From assembly GCA_900318625.1 (NCBI GenBank), contig ONLG01000005.1, positions 1 through 64,000 on the forward strand: DNA of 64,000 nt, given 5' to 3'. The notes beneath the pieces are model-generated. The model saw only the letters and a list, made by a program, of their open reading frames with translations, ran no database searches and was not told where the DNA came from. The translations under genes were made by a program, and so were the position numbers. How positions within the stretch are numbered: the stretch's first letter is position 1; the number at the start of each line of letters is the position of its first letter. Positions 37,179 through 45,460 of this stretch are shown one piece after another. This stretch comes from an uncultured Prevotella sp. (GTDB taxonomy: Bacteria > Bacteroidota > Bacteroidia > Bacteroidales > Bacteroidaceae).

Positions 37179-38483
37179 CTACTCCTTCACCGTCACCTTG
37201 ATACGGCTGATGCGGCGGCCCTCAATGCCTACAACCTCGAAAACGTATTGCTTGTATTCTATCTTTTCGTGCATACTGGGGAAGTCGCCTTTCAGCTCTA
37301 AGAGCAAGCCGGCAAGGCTGTCGGCATCGCCTTCCACCTCGCTGAACTCCTCGTCGTCGATCTGCAATATCTTCACAAAGTCGCTCAGCAGGGTCTTTCC
37401 CTCGAAGACGTATGTGTTGTAGTTTATCTTGACATAGGGGTGTTCTTCCTCATCGAACTCGTCGTTTATCTCGCCTACTATTTCTTCCAGAATATCCTCG
37501 AGGGTTACAAGCCCGCTCGTACCGCCAAACTCGTCAACCACAATGGCAATGTGTACCTTGTTGTCCTGGAACTCGCGCAGCAGGTCGTCAATCTTCTTGG
37601 TTTCAGGAACGAAGTAAGGCGGTCGTATCAAACTCTGCCAACGGAAGGTTGAAGGCTTGGAGAGATAAGGCAGCAGGTCCTTGATATACAGCACACCGCG
37701 TATGTTGTCGTCGTTGACCTGATATACTGGGATGCGTGAATAGTTATTCTCAACAACGCACTTCAGCACATCGGCAAAGCTGCTGTTGATGTCGAGGTCT
37801 ACAATATCCTGCCGCGAAGTCATAATCTCCTTAGCCGTCTCGTCGCCGAAACGTATTATTCCCTTGAGCATACTCTGCTCGTCCTTGAGTTCTTCCTTGT
37901 CGGTAAGCTCAAGAGCCTGCTCCAAGTCGTCGACACTAAGCTGGCGCGACTCCTTCTGAACGACCTTCTCGGCAAAGTTTCCACTTCGCAAGAGCACATT
38001 CTCCAACGGCCAGAACAGCTTGCGCATCATCAAGAGAGGGCCTACAACACGGCGGCAGAACTTCAGCGGGTTCTGTCTGCTGTAGACTTTCGGCATTATC
38101 TCTCCGAACAACAGCAGCAGAAACGTCAGCAGAACCGTTATGCAGAGAAACTCAAGCCACGCCACCTTGAACTTCACAACCGAGCCAAAGACATAGTTGC
38201 AGAGCATGATTATCGTGACGTTGACAAAGTTGTTGGTAATCAGTATGGTTGCAAGCGTGCGCTCACTGTCTTCGCGCAACATCCTTATCTGCTTGTCTTC
38301 TTCAGATTTTTCCTCCTCAAGCTCGTTGATGTCGCTTGGCGACAAACTGAAGAAAGCGATCTCGGAACCACTTGCGAAGCCCGAGACAAATAGCAAAAAA
38401 GCAGCAATCAGTGCTGCAACAATCACCCCCACAGTGGGGGGCACAAACTCAATCATGTCCGAAAGCAAAACGTTCATTTCCAT
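37179..38483 (-). CDS. gldE: GldE-like CNNM/CBS/CorC transporter-associated protein
   Basis: 434 residues. Order: short N-terminus, CNNM/DUF21 membrane domain with about four helices (residues 15-170, SGSEIAFFSL and LLFGEIMPKVYS), a CBS pair (about 210-330; IMTSRQDIVDLD, GVLYIKDLL, IVVDEFGGTSGLVTLEDILEEIVGEI) and a CorC_HlyC domain at the C-terminus. It is the Bacteroidetes GldE type, first linked to gliding; related proteins act in magnesium or cobalt handling. The stop of ssb and this start overlap (TGATG); MNVLLSDM at 38477 is an alternative start. Confidence 0.88.
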   Translation of the reverse strand: MEMNVLLSDMIEFVPPTVGVIVAALIAAFLLFVSGFASGSEIAFFSLSPSDINELEEEKSEEDKQIRMLREDSERTLATILITNNFVNVTIIMLCNYVFGSVVKFKVAWLEFLCITVLLTFLLLLFGEIMPKVYSRQNPLKFCRRVVGPLLMMRKLFWPLENVLLRSGNFAEKVVQKESRQLSVDDLEQALELTDKEELKDEQSMLKGIIRFGDETAKEIMTSRQDIVDLDINSSFADVLKCVVENNYSRIPVYQVNDDNIRGVLYIKDLLPYLSKPSTFRWQSLIRPPYFVPETKKIDDLLREFQDNKVHIAIVVDEFGGTSGLVTLEDILEEIVGEINDEFDEEEHPYVKINYNTYVFEGKTLLSDFVKILQIDDEEFSEVEGDADSLAGLLLELKGDFPSMHEKIEYKQYVFEVVGIEGRRISRIKVTVKE

Positions 38484-38887
38484 CAGAAGGGCGGCATATC
38501 GCTATTTGACACATTGGCTGCTGTCGTCTGTGAAGGCTGCGGATTGCCTTCGGCAGGTTTTCTGGGACTGAGCAACTCCATGTTTTCCGCATAAATCTCT
38601 GTAATCATGCGCCTCATACCGCGCTTGTCGTCGTAGGCACGATAGCGTATGCGGCCTTCCACATAGATTTTGTCACCTTTCCTGACATACTTCTCCACTA
38701 CCTTAGCCAAGCCACGATAGAATATCACGTTGTGCCAGTCGGTATGATCGGGCACCTGCGTACCGTTCTGCAGGGTATAGCCTCGCTCGGTAGTAGCCAG
38801 ACTAACCTGCGCAACAGCCTGATCCTGATCATAATAGCGGACGTCGGGATCTTTGCCGACATTGCCAATAAGCATCACTTTGTTCAT
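38483..38887 (-). CDS. ssb: Single-stranded DNA-binding protein
   Basis: 134 residues. An OB fold covers residues 1-105 (MNKVMLIGNVGKDPDVRY, WHNVIFYRGLAKVVEKYVRKGDKIYVEGRI is visible in parts), and a short linker leads to the acidic tip SDMPPF, which recruits partner proteins. The start at 38887 is the normal SSB N-terminus; 11 in-frame codons upstream are unrelated. It is coupled to gldE, as in many Bacteroidetes. Confidence 0.95.
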   Translation of the reverse strand: MNKVMLIGNVGKDPDVRYYDQDQAVAQVSLATTERGYTLQNGTQVPDHTDWHNVIFYRGLAKVVEKYVRKGDKIYVEGRIRYRAYDDKRGMRRMITEIYAENMELLSPRKPAEGNPQPSQTTAANVSNSDMPPF

Positions 38888-38938
38888 TGCAAATAAGATT
38901 TCCAGCCACACGAAGCCCACAAAGAGGCTCCGGGTGCC

Positions 38939-39466
38939 CTATTTCCACATACCGAGATACTTAAACTTGAAGTTCTTTCCCTTAGCCGAGGGGAACTGGC
39001 TGCGACCATCGACACGCGAACGCAGATGCTCCACAATGCGGTTATAGCAGTCTAAACCCGACTGAGCCTTGCAGTTTGCAACAAAAAGCGTGTCGCGATA
39101 CTCATGCTTTCCAGTAGACGGAATCATCACCACGCGCTTGAAGTTGAGCGTTCCCTCATACCATCCGGGGTTTTCCTCGTTCAGCTTCTGCACGGCATTG
39201 TCGGCAGCCGAGGCTGGAGTGCGAAGCGCCTTCTTCTGCTTGAAGTCGGTCATTGTGGCAGCTTCGGTCTTGATAATAATGAAATACACTCTCGAACGCA
39301 CCTTGTAGCGCTTGGGATAGAACACATTGCTGGCCACATAGTCGCGGATATCGGCTTCCATGTCTTCGTCCATGTCAATGTCAGGAATAGAGTTCAAGAA
39401 ATCAAGAGCTTCGTCAACAGTGGAAACTAATATCTCATTATCGAAGTATCTTAAATACAAATTCAT
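38939..39466 (-). CDS. Protein of unknown function upstream of ssb
   Basis: 175 residues, cytoplasmic, with an acidic N-terminal part (SIPDIDMDEDMEADIRDYV) and a basic C-terminus (KGKNFKFKYLGMWK). I do not recognise the family. The start at 39466 is chosen because the frame upstream runs into the tRNA-Gly gene. It is the first protein gene after the tRNA cluster on the same strand and 51 bases before ssb. Confidence 0.65.
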   Translation of the reverse strand: MNLYLRYFDNEILVSTVDEALDFLNSIPDIDMDEDMEADIRDYVASNVFYPKRYKVRSRVYFIIIKTEAATMTDFKQKKALRTPASAADNAVQKLNEENPGWYEGTLNFKRVVMIPSTGKHEYRDTLFVANCKAQSGLDCYNRIVEHLRSRVDGRSQFPSAKGKNFKFKYLGMWK

Positions 39467-39503
39467 AAGGTAAGATAATGTTTTATAAAAAAAGAGGGGA
39501 AAG

Positions 39504-39576
39504 AGCGGAAAACGGGACTCGGACCCGCGACCCCAACCTTGGCAAGGTTGTGCTCTACCAACTGAGCTATTTCCGC
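39504..39576 (-). tRNA. tRNA-Gly (GCC), copy 1
   Basis: 73 bases reading GCGGAAATAGCTCAGTTGG from 39576 downwards; anticodon GCC in CCTTGCCAAGG; acceptor stem GCGGAAA/TTTCCGC; T-loop TCCGAGT. CCA is not encoded. Identical in sequence to the copy at 39824-39896. Confidence 0.95.
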
Positions 39577-39580
39577 AAGA

Positions 39581-39667
39581 TGGTGAAGAGGAGGAGACTC
39601 GAACTCCCACGTCGCAATTGACACTACCCCCTCAAAGTAGCGCGTCTACCAATTCCGCCACCTCTCC
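39581..39667 (-). tRNA. tRNA-Leu (GAG)
   Basis: Starts GGAGAGGTGGCGGAATTGG at 39667; anticodon GAG in CTTTGAGGG; long variable arm as in class II tRNAs; acceptor arms GGAGAGG/CCTCTTC with one G-U pair. CCA appears encoded at 39583-39581. Confidence 0.93.
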
Positions 39668-39696
39668 AACATTTAAACATTCCGAACAAATGCTTG

Positions 39697-39778
39697 TGCC
39701 CAGAACAGGACTCGAACCTGCACACCTTTCGGCACACGCACCTGAAACGTGCGCGTCTACCAATTCCGCCACCTGGGC
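39697..39778 (-). tRNA. tRNA-Leu (CAG)
   Basis: Starts GCCCAGGTGGCGGAATTGG at 39778; anticodon CAG in GTTTCAGGT; long variable arm; acceptor GCCCAGG/TCTGGGC. CCA not encoded. Confidence 0.93.
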
Positions 39779-39823
39779 ATGGGTAAAACAATCTGTTTTA
39801 CATTGGCATTGTTCAGAATGTTG

Positions 39824-39896
39824 AGCGGAAAACGGGACTCGGACCCGCGACCCCAACCTTGGCAAGGTTGTGCTCTACCAACTGAGCTATTTCCGC
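39824..39896 (-). tRNA. tRNA-Gly (GCC), copy 2
   Basis: Same 73-base sequence as copy 1; first gene of the cluster after the promoter at 39940-39970. Confidence 0.95.
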
Positions 39897-39939
39897 ATCA
39901 CCACAGCTTTTGGCCGTGAGCATTTCTCTAAATGCGGTG

Positions 39940-39970
39940 CAAAGGTAGTGTTTTTTTTCTTTACTGCAAA
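39940..39970 (-). promoter_or_regulatory. Promoter of the tRNA cluster
   Basis: Minus strand TTTG (39970-39967), 19 bases, TACCTTTG (39947-39940), 44 bases before the first tRNA. It may also drive the 175-residue gene, ssb and gldE. Confidence 0.8.
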
Positions 39971-40137
39971 CTTTTCGGAGTTTTTTTTCATCTTTTTGCG
40001 CATTTCCAGCCATCAAAAACGGGGCAAACCTTTCGGTCTGCCCCGCTTCCACATTATATATATTGAGTTGCAAAAGCCGTAAGAAACTGTGTTTCAATTC
40101 TTCAGATGATTGCCTCCCAATTCCCTTCGGCACAAGC

Positions 40138-41886
40138 CTACAGTCCGAGCGACTTCTTGATAGCTTCTATCTTCTCCTCTGCGGCAGCAGTGCAACGCTC
40201 GTAGCATCCTGCACAGCGGAATGACGGGTCTTTCACCTCGATATAGAACTTGATCTTGGGCTCGGTTCCCGAAGGACGGACGCTCACTTTCGTGTCATCG
40301 TCGCAGAACCACTGCAGCACGTTGCTCGTGTCGGGCATGTCGATTTTCTCCACAGTACCGTCGGCTTTGCGTGCCTCCAGAGTCTGATAGTCTTTCCAGA
40401 GCACCACCTTCGAGCCTCCAAGGTCGGCAGGCGGAGTGGCGCGGAAGTCGGCCATCATCTGCTTAATCTCGTCGGCACCAGTCTTTCCGGGGCGCACTAC
40501 GTTCACCGTGAACTCCTTCGAGAAACCATACTCGGCATAGATATCCATCAAGAGGTCGTAGAGAGTCTTGCCGTTGTCCTTAGCCCAGGCAGCAATCTCG
40601 CAGATAAGGCATATCGAAGCTGGTGAGTCTTTGTCGCGAACCTTGTCGAACGGAAGGAAGCCGAAGCTCTCTTCGCCGCCGCCAATGTACTTCTGCTTGC
40701 CCTCCGAGATGCGTATCTCGTTGGCAATCCACTTGAAGCCAGTGTAGCAGTCGCGCAGCTCAACGCCGTTTTTCTCGGCTATCTTGCGTATCACCTCAGT
40801 GGTGACAATGGTCTTAACGAGGAACTCATTGCCCTTGAGCTGTCCGAGCTTCTTCTTGTTTGCGATGATATACCAGCAGAACATCATGCACGTCTGGTTG
40901 CCGTTGATGATTTCCCACTCGCCCTTGTTGTTCCTGCACACTATGGCGAGGCGGTCGGCATCGGGGTCACTGGCTATAACGAGGTCGGCATCCAGTCTTG
41001 TGCCGAGCTTCATTCCGAGAGTCATGGCCTCGGCATTCTCGGGGTTGGGCGATACCACCGTGGGGAAGTTTCCGTCGATAGTCATCTGCTCGGGCACCAC
41101 ATGGATGTTCTGGAAGCCCCACGAACGCAGAGCCTCGGGTATGATTACGCGACCCGTTCCGTGCATCGGAGAGTAGACGATGTTGAGGTCTTTCTGGCGC
41201 AGAATCACGTCCTGGTCAACCATTGCCTCCTTTACGGCCTGCAGGTAGTCCCAGTCCATCTCGCCACCGATTATGTCAATGAGCTCAGGATTGCCCTCGA
41301 ACTTCACGTCGTCGATAGTCACCTTGCCCACTTCCTCGATGATTCCCTTGTCGTGGGGAGCCAGAACCTGAGCACCGTCGTCCCAGTATGCCTTGTATCC
41401 GTTGTACTCCTTGGGGTTGTGCGAAGCCGTCACGTTCACTCCGGCCTGCGCTCCGAGCTGGCGTATGGCAAACGAGATCTCCGGCGTCGGCCTCAGACTC
41501 TCGAAGAGATACACCTTGATGCCATTGGCCGAGAAGATGTTGGCTACGGTCTCGGCAAACAGACGTCCGTTGTTGCGGCAGTCGTGACCCACTACCACAG
41601 CCAGGTCGCTGCGTCCCGGGAAAGCTTTCAGTATGTAGTTGGCAAAGCCCTGCGTGGCCATACCTACTATATATACGTTCATTCTGTTGGTTCCGGCACC
41701 CATGATGCCGCGCAGACCGCCTGTTCCAAACTCCAAGTCGCGATAGAAAGCATCTATCAGTTCGGTCTTGTCGTCGTTGTCGAGCATGGCCTGAACAGCC
41801 TTGCGGGTAGCCTCGTCGAACGATGGAGAGAGCCATTTGCGTGCTCGCTCCTCGCACTGAGCAATAAGTGTTGCGTTATTTTCCAT
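40138..41886 (-). CDS. Phosphoglucomutase / phosphomannomutase
   Basis: 582 residues. It interconverts glucose (or mannose) 1- and 6-phosphates. Phosphoserine loop VTASHNPKEYNGYK near residue 150, metal loop ASDPDADRLAIV near 305, sugar loop GGEESFGF near 405 and phosphate-binding RPSGTEPKIKFY near 540 are all present. The length matches the PgcA/PGM2-like group rather than the 450-residue GlmM group. The start at 41886 (MENNATLIAQCEERA) follows a promoter; the frame upstream to 42006 is unrelated. Confidence 0.94.
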   Translation of the reverse strand: MENNATLIAQCEERARKWLSPSFDEATRKAVQAMLDNDDKTELIDAFYRDLEFGTGGLRGIMGAGTNRMNVYIVGMATQGFANYILKAFPGRSDLAVVVGHDCRNNGRLFAETVANIFSANGIKVYLFESLRPTPEISFAIRQLGAQAGVNVTASHNPKEYNGYKAYWDDGAQVLAPHDKGIIEEVGKVTIDDVKFEGNPELIDIIGGEMDWDYLQAVKEAMVDQDVILRQKDLNIVYSPMHGTGRVIIPEALRSWGFQNIHVVPEQMTIDGNFPTVVSPNPENAEAMTLGMKLGTRLDADLVIASDPDADRLAIVCRNNKGEWEIINGNQTCMMFCWYIIANKKKLGQLKGNEFLVKTIVTTEVIRKIAEKNGVELRDCYTGFKWIANEIRISEGKQKYIGGGEESFGFLPFDKVRDKDSPASICLICEIAAWAKDNGKTLYDLLMDIYAEYGFSKEFTVNVVRPGKTGADEIKQMMADFRATPPADLGGSKVVLWKDYQTLEARKADGTVEKIDMPDTSNVLQWFCDDDTKVSVRPSGTEPKIKFYIEVKDPSFRCAGCYERCTAAAEEKIEAIKKSLGL

Positions 41887-41987
41887 AATGATGTTGTTAG
41901 GTTTATTGATATTCTTAGTATTAGTCGCCTGCGTGAAACCTCCCCAGCTCCTTCGTCGCAGGGCTGTTTTTAGGGAAATCCACACAG

Positions 41988-42018
41988 CAAAGTTAGTAAA
42001 AACCACATATAATGCAAA
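41988..42018 (-). promoter_or_regulatory. Promoter for the phosphoglucomutase gene
   Basis: Minus strand TTTG (42018-42015), 19 bases, TAACTTTG (41995-41988). Confidence 0.8.
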
Positions 42019-42088
42019 ATTAAAATTCCGTATTTAGCATTTTTTATGTACCTTCGCGGCGCAAAATCCAAATAAACTGACACTTATC

Positions 42089-42490
42089 ATGGAACTACAC
42101 TTCACCGGAGTATTGATAGCCGTATGCACATTCTTAATCATTGGCTTGTTTCATCCGCTCGTAATCAAGACAGAATACTACACTGGAACTCGCCTGTGGT
42201 GGGTCTTTCTCGTGCTGGGCTTGGCAGTGGTAGGCGTGGCTTTCATGGTCGAAAACGTGTTCTGGTCGTCTGTGCTCGGCGTGCTGGGAGCCTCTCTGCT
42301 GTGGTCGATAGGCGAACTGTTCAGCCAGAAGAAGCGCGTAGAGAAGGGATGGTTCCCCATGAACCCCAGACGCAAGGACGAATACGAGGTTCTGGGCGAG
42401 GAAGACTCTATCTGCCCCATCCCGGGAGTGAAGCGAAACAAGTACAATCAGACGATTACACATTCGTCTGCTGACAATTCCAAAGCATGA
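42089..42490 (+). CDS. DUF4491 family membrane protein
   Basis: 133 residues. Three hydrophobic helices lie in the first 75 residues (GVLIAVCTFLIIGLFHPLVI, WWVFLVLGLAVVGVAFMV, SVLGVLGASLLWSIGELF), with a Lys/Arg-rich C-terminal tail. The HPLVIKTEYYTGTRLWW region is that of DUF4491, a Bacteroidetes family without known function. It overlaps rlmH by four bases (ATGA), so both are translated together. A weak -7 box TACCTTCG lies at 42049-42056. Confidence 0.8.
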   Translation: MELHFTGVLIAVCTFLIIGLFHPLVIKTEYYTGTRLWWVFLVLGLAVVGVAFMVENVFWSSVLGVLGASLLWSIGELFSQKKRVEKGWFPMNPRRKDEYEVLGEEDSICPIPGVKRNKYNQTITHSSADNSKA

Positions 42491-42957
42491 AAACCGAGCT
42501 TATACTCGTAGGTAAGACCACCGACAGCCTCTTTGCAAAGGCCATTGCCGACTATGCCGGGCGCATAGCCCACTACATTCCATTCGCCATCACCACCCTA
42601 CCCGAGCTGAAAAACACGCGAAAGCTCTCTGCCGAACAGCAATGCACCATGGAAGGCGAGCTGATACTGCGTCAGCTGCAACCGTCTGACACCGTGGTGC
42701 TCCTCGACGAGCACGGGCGCGAGCTGCGCAGCACCGAGTTTGCATCGTGGACTGAGAAGAAGCAGCAGACCGCCCGCCGTCTGGTGTTTGTCATTGGCGG
42801 CCCCTACGGCTTCTCGCCTGCCGTCTACCAGCGGGCAAACGAGCAGCTGTCGCTCTCACGCATGACGTTCTCACACCAGATGGTGCGCCTCATCTTCGTC
42901 GAACAGCTCTACAGAGCCTGCACCATAATTAAAGGAGAGCCTTATCACCACGAATAA
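42487..42957 (+). CDS. rlmH: 23S rRNA (pseudouridine1915-N3)-methyltransferase RlmH
   Basis: 156 residues, the usual length. RlmH is a SPOUT methyltransferase that modifies helix 69 of 23S rRNA. LLDEHGRELRSTEFA, FVIGGPYGFS (AdoMet knot) and the C-terminal MTFSHQMVRLIFVEQLYRA are clear signatures. Coupled to the DUF4491 gene. Confidence 0.96.
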   Translation: MKTELILVGKTTDSLFAKAIADYAGRIAHYIPFAITTLPELKNTRKLSAEQQCTMEGELILRQLQPSDTVVLLDEHGRELRSTEFASWTEKKQQTARRLVFVIGGPYGFSPAVYQRANEQLSLSRMTFSHQMVRLIFVEQLYRACTIIKGEPYHHE

Positions 42958-43008
42958 AAGGTAGACCCATCTCCACCCCATCTCTAATGGTGGGGAGCCG
43001 AAAGGAAA

Positions 43009-43071
43009 GTAATATGGGCCATATTACCGACCAATATGGGCCATATTACCGACCAATATGGGCCATATTAC
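43009..43071 (+). repeat. Palindromic repeat locus 4, three tandem units
   Basis: Core AATATGGGCCATATT at 43011, 43033 and 43055 (22-base period), spacers CCGACC. Confidence 0.9.
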
Positions 43072-43075
43072 TTTC

Positions 43076-43137
43076 TCATAGGGCTTATAAGTCCCATAAG
43101 CCCTATAAAAACCTATAAGCCCCATAAGCCCTATTGT
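43076..43137 (+). repeat. CTTATAAG-type repeat block of locus 4
   Basis: GGGCTTAT (43081) pairs with ATAAGCCC (43096-43103); further CCTATAAGCCCCATAAGCCC copies follow. Related in sequence to 30102-30165. Confidence 0.7.
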
Positions 43138-43202
43138 CATAAAGAAAAGTCAAGGTGCAGCCCCCGCTTCCCCTTTTCTGGGGAAACCGAAGGGCTGTCT
43201 TA

Positions 43203-44024
43203 TTAGTAGCTTTCCTGTTCGTTGGGGAAAGAACCGTCTTTCACGGCGCGCACATAGTCGCCCACACCGTCTGTCATGACCTCTGCCACGTTAGCAAACC
43301 TGCGCAGGAACTTGGGCTGGAAGCCTTGCGTCATGCCGAGAGCATCGGCATAGACGAGCACCTGACCGTCGCAGCCTGGTCCGGCACCTATTCCGATAGT
43401 TGCGCAACTAACAGCTGCCGTCACCTCAGCAGCCAGTTTGGCAGGCACTTTCTCTAATGTGATGGCAAAGCAGCCAGCCACGTCGAGTGCCTTTGCGTCC
43501 GAGATGAGCTTCTGTGCCTCGGCTTCCTCCTTGGCGCGGATGCCGTAGCCGCCAAATTTGTTCACGCTCTGCGGCGTAAGTCCCAAGTGTCCGCATACGG
43601 GTATGCCAGCCGCAATGATTGCTTTCACGGTGTCGATAATCTCTATACCGCCTTCGAGCTTCAGTCCGTTGGCTCCGCTCTCCTTCATCATGCGGCAGGC
43701 GTTGCGCACACCCTCCTCTTTCGATGCCTGATAGCTGCCGAAAGGCATATCGCACAACACCATTGCTCGCTTCACGGCGCGTGCCACCGAGCGTGCGTGG
43801 TATATCATCTGGTCAACCGTAATAGGCAGAGTGTCGTCATTGCCGGCCATTACGTTCGATGCCGAGTCGCCAATGAGTATGCAGTCTACGCCGGCCCGGT
43901 CGAGTATGCCGGCTGTGGTGAAGTCGTAAGCGGTGAGCATCGAAATCTTCTCGCCGCGCTGCTTCATCTCGATAAAGTTCTTTGCTGTGATCTTCTTCTG
44001 GTCTGTTGTTAAATATCCTGCCAT
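43203..44024 (-). CDS. panB: 3-methyl-2-oxobutanoate hydroxymethyltransferase
   Basis: 273 residues. PanB makes ketopantoate from 2-ketoisovalerate in pantothenate and coenzyme A synthesis. Motifs: MLTAYDFTTAGILDRAGVD, LIGDSASNVMAGND (metal site), ALVKLEGG-type site here as LKLEGGIEI, CGHLGLTPQSVNKFGGY and the catalytic Glu region ITLEKVPAKLA. The start at 44024 is family-typical. It is last in a run of minus-strand genes after the HAD phosphatase, 54 bases away. Confidence 0.96.
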   Translation of the reverse strand: MAGYLTTDQKKITAKNFIEMKQRGEKISMLTAYDFTTAGILDRAGVDCILIGDSASNVMAGNDDTLPITVDQMIYHARSVARAVKRAMVLCDMPFGSYQASKEEGVRNACRMMKESGANGLKLEGGIEIIDTVKAIIAAGIPVCGHLGLTPQSVNKFGGYGIRAKEEAEAQKLISDAKALDVAGCFAITLEKVPAKLAAEVTAAVSCATIGIGAGPGCDGQVLVYADALGMTQGFQPKFLRRFANVAEVMTDGVGDYVRAVKDGSFPNEQESY

Positions 44025-44078
44025 AATTCTTACCTTAATTTTTATGTTATCAAATAGTCTTCAGTTTACTGATATGGC

Positions 44079-44732
44079 TCAGAACAGCTCTTGCAGCAGT
44101 GCGTGTTCGGGCCTTTGGGCATCGAAATCGGGCACCACCACATCGGCAAACGGTGCCACGGCTTCGGGGCTATTGGTGGTTGAGAGTGCCACGACGTGGC
44201 CTCCTGCACTGCGCCCGCTGCGCAGTCCGTTGAAGCTGTCTTCAAAAACCACGCACTCCTGCGGCTCAAGGCCGAACCTCTTGGCAGCCTCGAGGTAGCA
44301 GTCGGGCTCGGGCTTGCCTCGACGGAAGTCCTCCGAGGTCAGTATCTGGTCGAAAATCTGCCTGAACTCGGGATGTTGCGCATAGACGTTTGCCATCTTC
44401 TTGCGGTTGCTGCTCGTCACGATGGCTGTCTTTACGCCCAATGTCCTGAGATGTTCTACGTACTCGCGCGCCCCATTTATATATATATAAGGTATGCGTT
44501 GCTCCTCGCGGTCGAGCCATTCGGTGATGGCCCGGTGCTCGTCGGGGCCTCCCGTGAAATAGTTTTTCAGTATCTCGTCGAGCGGTGTGCCCTTTATTAT
44601 GTGCTCCAAGTTGGGTATGTCGGGGCGATAACGTCCGCAGATGCCGGCCCAAATCTCTGTGTATCGGGGCTCGGTGTCGAATATCACCCCGTCGAGATCG
44701 AACAAAGCTGCACGATGTTTCATCTGTTTCAT
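44079..44732 (-). CDS. HAD-superfamily sugar-phosphate phosphatase/mutase-like protein
   Basis: 217 residues. HAD motifs: FDLDGVIFDTEP (nucleophile Asp), IVTSSNRKK, KPEPDCYLEAAKRFG and VVFEDSFNGLRSG. It most resembles beta-phosphoglucomutase or 2-deoxyglucose-6-phosphatase relatives; the substrate is unknown. The first of two Met candidates, 44732 and 44723, is used. It starts seven bases after the UpxY-like gene and is probably cotranscribed. Confidence 0.85.
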   Translation of the reverse strand: MKQMKHRAALFDLDGVIFDTEPRYTEIWAGICGRYRPDIPNLEHIIKGTPLDEILKNYFTGGPDEHRAITEWLDREEQRIPYIYINGAREYVEHLRTLGVKTAIVTSSNRKKMANVYAQHPEFRQIFDQILTSEDFRRGKPEPDCYLEAAKRFGLEPQECVVFEDSFNGLRSGRSAGGHVVALSTTNSPEAVAPFADVVVPDFDAQRPEHALLQELF

Positions 44733-44739
44733 ATTCTTA

Positions 44740-45333
44740 TCATATTGTTTTGGCTGTTTGTAAAGCCTGCATTTCCACTTCGGGCACACAGCACCATCGG
44801 CCCACTTTCAGTGCTACAGCCATGCCCGGCACCTCCTTCAGCAGGTAGTATTTCTTGCTTATGCGCACCAAACGGCCCGAAAGGCCCTTCAGCGGCCCGA
44901 ATTTCACGAATACCCTGCTGCCCGGCTTCATCCTGGCTTCCTGGTCGCTGAGATACTGTTTGAGCTCTATCTCGGGATTGCACATTATTCGGAACTCCTT
45001 CATCTGGCGCGCCGGTATTTCGTAATAGTCGTTGGAGTCGAGCTTCCGAATGACAGACAGCTTGAAGTTAGAGTCATACAGATAGCCCGCCAAGGTGTGG
45101 GTGTCTACCGTTTTCTTCACGAAAATAATGTTGTGGACCACTGGGCGCAGCTCGTGGTGAACCTTTCCCTTGCGGTCTTCGTAGTCGACCCACTGCCGGG
45201 GAATGAAGGTTTCCAGACCGCACTGCTTCAGATAGTCGTCGACAGCGGTTTGCCTGAGCGCAAACAGGCGTATGGCAAACCACGGTGCGCGGTCTGTGTC
45301 GGACGATGGAGTGGTAATAGAGTCTGTTGTCAT
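44740..45333 (-). CDS. UpxY-like NusG-family transcription antiterminator
   Basis: 197 residues. Residues about 15-115 form a NusG N-terminal domain (PWFAIRLFALRQTAVDDYLKQCG, FIPRQWVDY, HNIIFVKKT), and a KOW domain lies near 135-165 (PGSRVFVKFGPLKGLSGRLVRI). UpxY proteins let RNA polymerase read through long capsule operons in Bacteroides. Here no polysaccharide genes follow; the next genes are a HAD phosphatase and panB. A promoter overlapping a strong hairpin lies upstream. The start at 45333 (MTTDSITTPSSD) is chosen over an AT-rich extension to 45390. Confidence 0.85.
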   Translation of the reverse strand: MTTDSITTPSSDTDRAPWFAIRLFALRQTAVDDYLKQCGLETFIPRQWVDYEDRKGKVHHELRPVVHNIIFVKKTVDTHTLAGYLYDSNFKLSVIRKLDSNDYYEIPARQMKEFRIMCNPEIELKQYLSDQEARMKPGSRVFVKFGPLKGLSGRLVRISKKYYLLKEVPGMAVALKVGRWCCVPEVEMQALQTAKTI

Positions 45334-45359
45334 TACCTTTTTTAATTCTATTGCGGATG

Positions 45360-45391
45360 CAAAGGTACTATTTAACGTTTGGAAAAGCAAA
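45360..45391 (-). promoter_or_regulatory. Promoter for the UpxY-like gene
   Basis: Minus strand TTTG (45391-45388), 20 bases, TACCTTTG (45367-45360). The -33 element lies within the left arm of the hairpin at 45375-45413. Confidence 0.7.
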
Positions 45392-45413
45392 AAATATTTG
45401 CTTTTCCAAACGT
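45375..45413 (-). terminator. 17-base-pair hairpin between trpG and the UpxY-like gene
   Basis: ACGTTTGGAAAAGCAAA (45375-45391) pairs perfectly with 45397-45413 around AAATA. It lies 47 bases after trpG and may end the trp transcript, although the minus strand continues TTAAATAG rather than a U-run. Confidence 0.65.
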
Positions 45414-45460
45414 CATCTGCTGTTATGACAACAATCTTTAGGCACCGAAACCTATGCCGG

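Larger units (their letters stand above)
42970..43190. other. Convergent intergenic region with repeat locus 4
   Basis: Between rlmH (ends 42957) and panB (ends 43203). It holds a weak G/C hairpin (CCACCCC...GGTGGGG near 42972-42995), three palindromic units (43009-43071), a CTTATAAG-type block (43076-43137) and a second G/C hairpin (TTCCCC...GGGGAA near 43169-43186). Confidence 0.7.

Noticed and set aside
39813..40133. 106-codon minus-strand open frame near the tRNA cluster
   Set aside because: Its end runs through a tRNA-Gly gene and its middle through the tRNA promoter.
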